Below are positions 60,152 through 64,000 of a stretch of 64,000 nucleotides of DNA, one piece after another. The position numbers were made by a program, and so were the translations under genes. The notes beneath the pieces were generated by a model. The model worked only from the letters and a program-made list of their open reading frames with translations. It was not told where the DNA came from and searched no databases. Source of the DNA: Propionibacterium acidifaciens DSM 21887 (GTDB lineage: Bacteria > Actinomycetota > Actinomycetes > Propionibacteriales > Propionibacteriaceae); contig NZ_AUFR01000002.1 in the NCBI RefSeq assembly GCF_000426605.1, positions 52,169 through 116,168 of the forward strand. The letters are read 5' to 3'. Each line of letters opens with the position of its first letter. Positions within the stretch are counted from its first letter, which is position 1.

Positions 60152-61377
60152 GCCAGACCTCGACCGCCACCGGCAGCGAGATCGTCTTCGCCGACGTCGT
60201 GAAGCGCTACCCCGGGCAGGGGCGGGCAGCCGTCGATCATCTCAGCCTCACCATCCCCGCCGGGAGGATCGTCACCTTCGTCGGCGTCTCCGGCTGCGGC
60301 AAGACGACGAGCCTCAAGATGATCAACCGGCTCATCGAGCCCACGAGCGGCACGATCACCATCGACGGGCGGGACACCCGAAGCCTCGACGCCGACGAGC
60401 TGCGCCGGCGCATCGGCTACGTCATCCAGGGCGGGAGCCTGTTCCCCCACATGACGGTCGGCGCCAACGTCGCCGTCGTCCCCAAGCTGCTCGGCTGGAA
60501 CAAGAGGCGCATCGCCCGTCGCACCGACGAGCTCCTCGAGATGGTGGGCCTCGACCCCGCCGCCTACCGCGACCGCTACCCGAAGGAGCTGTCCGGCGGT
60601 CAGCAGCAGCGCGTCGGGGTCGCCCGGGGCCTGGCCGCCGACCCGCCCGTCCTGCTCATGGACGAGCCCTTCGGCGCCGTCGACCCGATCACCCGCACCC
60701 ACCTCCAGGACGAGCTGCTCGACGTGCAGGCCCAGCTGCACAAGACCATCGTGTGCGTCACCCACGACATCGACGAGGCCATCAAGCTCGGCGACCGCAT
60801 CCTCGTGCTGCAGGACCAGGCGCGCATCGCCCAGTACGGCACGGCCTCCGAGATCCTCACGAACCCGGCCGACGACTTCGTCGCCGACTTCACCGGCGGC
60901 GGCTCGACCCTGCGACGCCTCGCCCTGGAGAGGGTCTCCTCGATCGAGCTGGAGAGCGCCGTCCTCGTCCGCGGCGGGGACCCCGTGGCACGCGTCCTCG
61001 CCCAGGCCCGCGAGCGCGGCACGAACCAGGTCGTCGTCGTCGACGGGCGGAACCACCCGGTGGACTGGTACTGGACGAACACCCTGCGGGGCGAGCGGGT
61101 GCAGGTCAGGCCCGGGCGCCAGCCGATCCTCCTCGACGAGGACGCCACCCTCGACGCGGTCCTCGACGCGCTCGTCACCTCGTTCCACGAGGGCGCCCTC
61201 GTCGTCGACCACGCGGGCGAGTTCCTCGGCGTGGCCACCTTCGACGAGATCACGCGGTTCGTGCGAAGGCTCAGCGCCGAGCCGGTCGACGAGTCGCCCG
61301 CCGAGGGCGCCCAGCGGCCGGGCGAGATCGAGGGGGAGAGCCGTCCCGACGGGGCGGGGCAGGAGCCGTCATGCTGA
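60148..61377 (+). CDS. opuCA: Compatible-solute ABC transporter ATP-binding protein (OpuCA-like)
   Basis: A 409-residue ATPase driving osmolyte uptake. Walker A is GVSGCGKTT, then the Q-loop GYVIQGGSLFPHMTVG, signature LSGGQQQR and Walker B LLMDEPFGAVDP; the H-loop is VTHDIDEA. The EPTSGTITIDG and MINRLIEPTSG phrases are typical of the OpuA/OpuC branch. The C-terminal ~130 residues (about 255-385) resemble a CBS-domain pair, the module that senses ionic strength in OpuA. An acidic tail ends it. Overlaps both neighbours (4 and 7 bp). Confidence 0.93.
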   Translation: MSQTSTATGSEIVFADVVKRYPGQGRAAVDHLSLTIPAGRIVTFVGVSGCGKTTSLKMINRLIEPTSGTITIDGRDTRSLDADELRRRIGYVIQGGSLFPHMTVGANVAVVPKLLGWNKRRIARRTDELLEMVGLDPAAYRDRYPKELSGGQQQRVGVARGLAADPPVLLMDEPFGAVDPITRTHLQDELLDVQAQLHKTIVCVTHDIDEAIKLGDRILVLQDQARIAQYGTASEILTNPADDFVADFTGGGSTLRRLALERVSSIELESAVLVRGGDPVARVLAQARERGTNQVVVVDGRNHPVDWYWTNTLRGERVQVRPGRQPILLDEDATLDAVLDALVTSFHEGALVVDHAGEFLGVATFDEITRFVRRLSAEPVDESPAEGAQRPGEIEGESRPDGAGQEPSC

Positions 61378-62111
61378 ACCGCCTCTCCGCCGACGACCGC
61401 AGGTTCCTGCTCGGGATCCCCGTCGCCGTCGTCGTCATCTTCGCCGGCTGGCTCCTCTGGCGCTGCACCGCCGACCTCGACGACATCGAGTCCCGTCAGC
61501 TCGCCTGGGGCACGATCGGCGAGCTGACCGTCCAGCACATCGTGCTCACGCTCATCTGCACCGTCGTCGTGCTCGTCACCGCCATCCCCATCGGCATCCT
61601 GCTCACCCGCCCGGGCATCAAGCGGGCGGCGCCGGTCGTCCTGGTGATCGCCAACGCCGGTCAGGCGGCGCCCGTCATCGGGCTCGTCGTGCTCCTGGCC
61701 ATGGCGATGGGCTTCGGCACCGCCACCGCCGTCGTCGCGCTGAGCATCTACGCCTTCCTCCCGGTGCTCCAGAACACCATCACGGGCCTCCAGGGCGTCG
61801 ACCGCGGCCTCATCGAGGCCGGGCGCGGCATGGGCATCTCGGCGGTGGGCGTGCTCATGCGCATCGAGCTGCCCCTGGCCGCGAAGGTCATCATGGCCGG
61901 CGTGCGCACGGCGCTCGTCCTGCTCGTGGGCACGGCCAGCTTCGCCACCTTCATCAACGCCGGCGGGCTGGGCGCCCTCATCCAGACGGGGATCACCCTG
62001 TTCCGCTTCCGAATCCTCGTCTCCGGCGCCATCCTCGTGGCCCTCCTGGCGCTCCTCGTGGAGTGGGCCGGGCAGGTGCTGCAACTGATCGTCGAGCCGA
62101 AGGGACTGTGA
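61371..62111 (+). CDS. opuCD: Compatible-solute ABC transporter permease 2 (OpuCD/OpuBD-like)
   Basis: A 246-residue permease, the second half of the channel. The N-terminus has one extra helix (FLLGIPVAVVVIFAGWLLW). The core includes ILLTRPGIKRAAPVVLVIAN and the EAA-type loop LIEAGRGMGISAVGVLMRIELP. TASFATFINAGGLGALIQTGI is a strong OpuC-family marker. It starts at ATG 61371, 7 bp inside the ATPase gene, and ends one base before the binding-protein ATG. Confidence 0.9.
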   Translation: MLNRLSADDRRFLLGIPVAVVVIFAGWLLWRCTADLDDIESRQLAWGTIGELTVQHIVLTLICTVVVLVTAIPIGILLTRPGIKRAAPVVLVIANAGQAAPVIGLVVLLAMAMGFGTATAVVALSIYAFLPVLQNTITGLQGVDRGLIEAGRGMGISAVGVLMRIELPLAAKVIMAGVRTALVLLVGTASFATFINAGGLGALIQTGITLFRFRILVSGAILVALLALLVEWAGQVLQLIVEPKGL

Positions 62112-62112
62112 G

Positions 62113-63096
62113 ATGACCCGAGCCGTTCCCCGAATCCGCCGTCTCGTCGTCCTGCCGGCCCTGGCCCTGTGCCTCCTGCTCGCCTCGTGCGGGCTCGGCA
62201 CCTCCGGCGGTTTCACGCGCTCCGGCCATCTCGCCGGCGACCTGGCCGACATCGACCTGAGCGGGACGAGCATCTCCGTGGGCTCCAAGAGCTTCACCGA
62301 GCAGCTCGTGCTCGGCAAGATCGCCGTCATCCTCCTCGAGTCGGCCGGGGCCGACGTGTCCGATCTCACCGGCATCCCCGGCTCCTCGTCGACCCGGCAG
62401 GCGCTCCTGAGCGATCAGATACAGATGATGTGGGAGTACAACGGCACGGGTTGGATCAGCTACCTCGGCCACTCCGATCCCATCGCCGACCCGCAGGCCC
62501 AGTACGAGGCCGTCCGCGACGAGGACGCCAGGCTCAACAACCTCGTCTGGCTGTCCCCGGTGCCCGCGAACAACACGTACGGCTTCGCCATGAACGCGAG
62601 CACCGCGCAGCGTCTGGGCGTCACGAAGTTCTCCGAGCTGACCTCCCTCGATCCCTCCGAGCTGACCTTCTGCCTCGAGAGCGAGTTCGCCAACCGCAAC
62701 GACGGCTTCGAGCCGATGGCCCGGCGCTACGGCCTCGACCCCGGCTCGACGCAGCGCATGGTCATGGACACCGGCGCCATCTACTCGGCCACGGCCGAGG
62801 GGGTGTGCAACTTCGGCGAGATCTTCACCACCGACGGGCGCATCCAGGCGCTCGACCTGACGGTTCTCGCCGACGACCTGCACTTCCTGCCGAACTACAA
62901 CGCCTCACCCGTGCTGCCCCGTGAGGTCTACGACCGGAACCCGGCCGCCTACGACGAGCTGTTCGGCGCCGTCTCCCCCCTGCTCACCGACCAGGAGCTC
63001 ATCGCCATGAACGCCCAGGTCGACGTGGACGGCCGTGAGCCGGCCGACGTGGCCCGCGACTGGCTCATCGGCAAGGGCATCATCACCGACGGCTGA
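62113..63096 (+). CDS. opuCC: Compatible-solute ABC transporter substrate-binding lipoprotein (OpuCC-like)
   Basis: A 327-residue extracytoplasmic binding protein. The lipobox LLASC follows a hydrophobic signal (Cys26). The OpuAC/QAT-type fold is marked by VGSKSFTEQLVLGKI, GIPGSSSTRQALLSDQIQMM, WEYNGTGWISYLG and the C-terminal REPADVARDWLIGKG. Aromatic residues in WEYNGTGW and LPNYNASPVLP are placed as in the quaternary-ammonium cages of this family. It should present betaine, choline or carnitine to the two permeases. It is the last gene of the operon. Confidence 0.92.
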   Translation: MTRAVPRIRRLVVLPALALCLLLASCGLGTSGGFTRSGHLAGDLADIDLSGTSISVGSKSFTEQLVLGKIAVILLESAGADVSDLTGIPGSSSTRQALLSDQIQMMWEYNGTGWISYLGHSDPIADPQAQYEAVRDEDARLNNLVWLSPVPANNTYGFAMNASTAQRLGVTKFSELTSLDPSELTFCLESEFANRNDGFEPMARRYGLDPGSTQRMVMDTGAIYSATAEGVCNFGEIFTTDGRIQALDLTVLADDLHFLPNYNASPVLPREVYDRNPAAYDELFGAVSPLLTDQELIAMNAQVDVDGREPADVARDWLIGKGIITDG

Positions 63097-63268
63097 TGTG
63101 TGGGTGTTCTCTGTCGGGCCTCCCATGCATGCCGGCATCCCCGGGCCCGGTCCCGGAGACGATCCACGAATCCGCACTGCGGGGCCCTGGCCCATCAAGA
63201 CCCGGAAACCCGCCACCCCCGCAGAGCCCGAGCGCCATCGGTGGCGCCCCGTGCTCCGACCCGGAGCC

Positions 63269-63309
63269 CTGGCACTCGGCTTGATCGAGTGCTAAAGCGG
63301 GTATAACTT
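63269..63309 (+). promoter_or_regulatory. CIRCE operator overlapping the groES promoter
   Basis: CTGGCACTC, exactly 9 bp, GAGTGCTAA (63269-63295): the right arm is a perfect CIRCE half, and the left differs from consensus at two bases. A -35 TTGATC (63281-63286) lies partly in the CIRCE spacer, and TAACTT (63304-63309) is a -10 after 17 bp. HrcA binding would block the promoter. The leader to the groES GTG is about 118 nt. The rest of the 337-bp gap after opuCC holds only a 6-bp hairpin at 63232-63247. Confidence 0.9.
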
Positions 63310-63433
63310 GGTCCTTGGCGCTCCCGGTAGGGGAGTGCCAGTCCAGGGGATGGCACCGCGACGACGTCCCGCTGGTCGACACAGCCGAGAAACCCGCGCC
63401 GAAAGGCGCTGACTAGTGAGAAAGGGGTTTGAC

Positions 63434-63730
63434 GTGGCCACCACGATCAAGCCGCTCGAGGACCGCGTCCTCGTTCTGCCTCTGGAAGCCGAGACCACCA
63501 CCGCTTCGGGCCTGGTGATCCCCGACACCGCCAAGGAGAAGCCGCAGGAGGGCAGGGTCATCGCCGCCGGCCCCGGCCGCGTGGACGACAAGGGCGTCCG
63601 CGTCCCCATGGACGTCTCCGAGGGCGACGTCGTCGTCTTCAGCAAGTACGGCGGCACCGAGGTCAAGTACAACGGCGAGGACTACCTCCTGCTCAACGCC
63701 CGCGACATCCTCGCGGTCGTCGAGAAGTAA
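63434..63730 (+). CDS. groES: Co-chaperonin GroES
   Basis: A 98-residue GroES subunit forming the heptameric lid of the chaperonin. Sequence: [18 protein letters not shown], the mobile loop around [20 protein letters not shown], and [18 protein letters not shown] near the end. The start GTG at 63434 follows AAAGGGG; an in-frame GTG six codons earlier would include that site in the coding region and is rejected. It is followed by groEL after 15 bp, under CIRCE/HrcA control. Confidence 0.97.
   Translation: MATTIKPLEDRVLVLPLEAETTTASGLVIPDTAKEKPQEGRVIAAGPGRVDDKGVRVPMDVSEGDVVVFSKYGGTEVKYNGEDYLLLNARDILAVVEK

Positions 63731-64000
<270 letters not shown>

Overview
The window is a high-GC (roughly 70% or more), gene-dense chromosomal segment of an actinomycete. 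It has no phage or insertion-sequence genes and no tRNA or rRNA genes that I could see. Family-level clues point to the Propionibacteriaceae. There is a single-gene BluB-CobT fusion, an arrangement known from Propionibacterium freudenreichii. The superoxide dismutase reads, as I remember that protein, very like the cambialistic P. freudenreichii SOD. Class II DAHP synthase, an RpfB-type resuscitation factor, an EF-G2-like GTPase and HrcA/CIRCE control of groES also fit an actinobacterium. The placement is inference from recognised sequences, not from a database search.

Layout. 1-3577: the 5' part of a frameshifted RHS/YD-repeat protein on the minus strand, running off the left edge. 3813-13064: mixed housekeeping and envelope genes (GNAT-MazG fusion, sunset-domain membrane protein, cyclophilin, HExxH lipoprotein, two PlsC-type acyltransferases, class II DAHP synthase, a secreted repeat protein, an MBL-fold hydrolase). 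13406-16130: secY-adk-map. 16321-19213: a decayed winged-helix/DUF559-like gene, a DUF1707 protein, a zinc-type CDF transporter and a YciI protein, which separate map from infA. 19534-23346: infA-rpmJ-rpsM-rpsK-rpsD-rpoA-rplQ, closed by a perfect 20-bp terminator stem. 23583-34677: a nitrilase-fold hydrolase, rpfB-like gene and sodA; a wrecked ABC-2 exporter flanked on both sides by ~60-bp-period hairpin repeats; an ECF vitamin transporter (T, fused A-A', S); and a TetR/CPBP pair. 35059-41528 (minus strand): a transcobalamin-like lipoprotein, an RsmC-like methyltransferase, truA, trmB, EF-G2 and an NlpC/P60-like hydrolase. 42038-51872: rplM-rpsI, glmM, coaA (minus), glmS-acpS-nnr and a DEAD-box helicase. 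51873-52345: an RHS remnant. 52346-55582: the t6A operon tsaE(GNAT fusion)-tsaB-rimI-tsaD. 55686-59279: bluB-cobT, a NUDIX gene and a THUMP-like methyltransferase. 59510-63096: an OpuC-type compatible-solute ABC operon. 63269-64000: CIRCE, groES and the start of groEL.

How the parts work together. Most genes serve translation (ribosomal proteins, IF-1, tRNA t6A, pseudouridine and m7G modification), cell-wall precursor supply and remodelling (glmM, glmS, Rpf, NlpC/P60), cofactor supply (CoA, acyl-carrier-protein activation, NAD(P)HX repair, the B12 lower ligand, probably vitamin uptake by ECF) and stress (SOD, GroES/EL, osmolyte uptake). The S10/spc/alpha gene order is broken up: secY has lost its rplO neighbour, map is separated from infA, and truA lies on the opposite strand 13 kb from rplQ.

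The most notable points are: (1) at least nine genes have a TANNNT box only 6-8 nt before the start codon, suggesting leaderless transcription as a common mode; (2) decay is concentrated in accessory genes (RHS, DUF559-like, ABC-2 exporter) while housekeeping frames are intact; (3) there are two GNAT fusions, GNAT-MazG and GNAT-TsaE; (4) ~60-bp-period hairpin arrays flank the dead exporter; (5) a dyad sits exactly in the -35/-10 spacer of the CPBP/TetR operon; (6) the two peptidoglycan-hydrolase genes share a promoter core.
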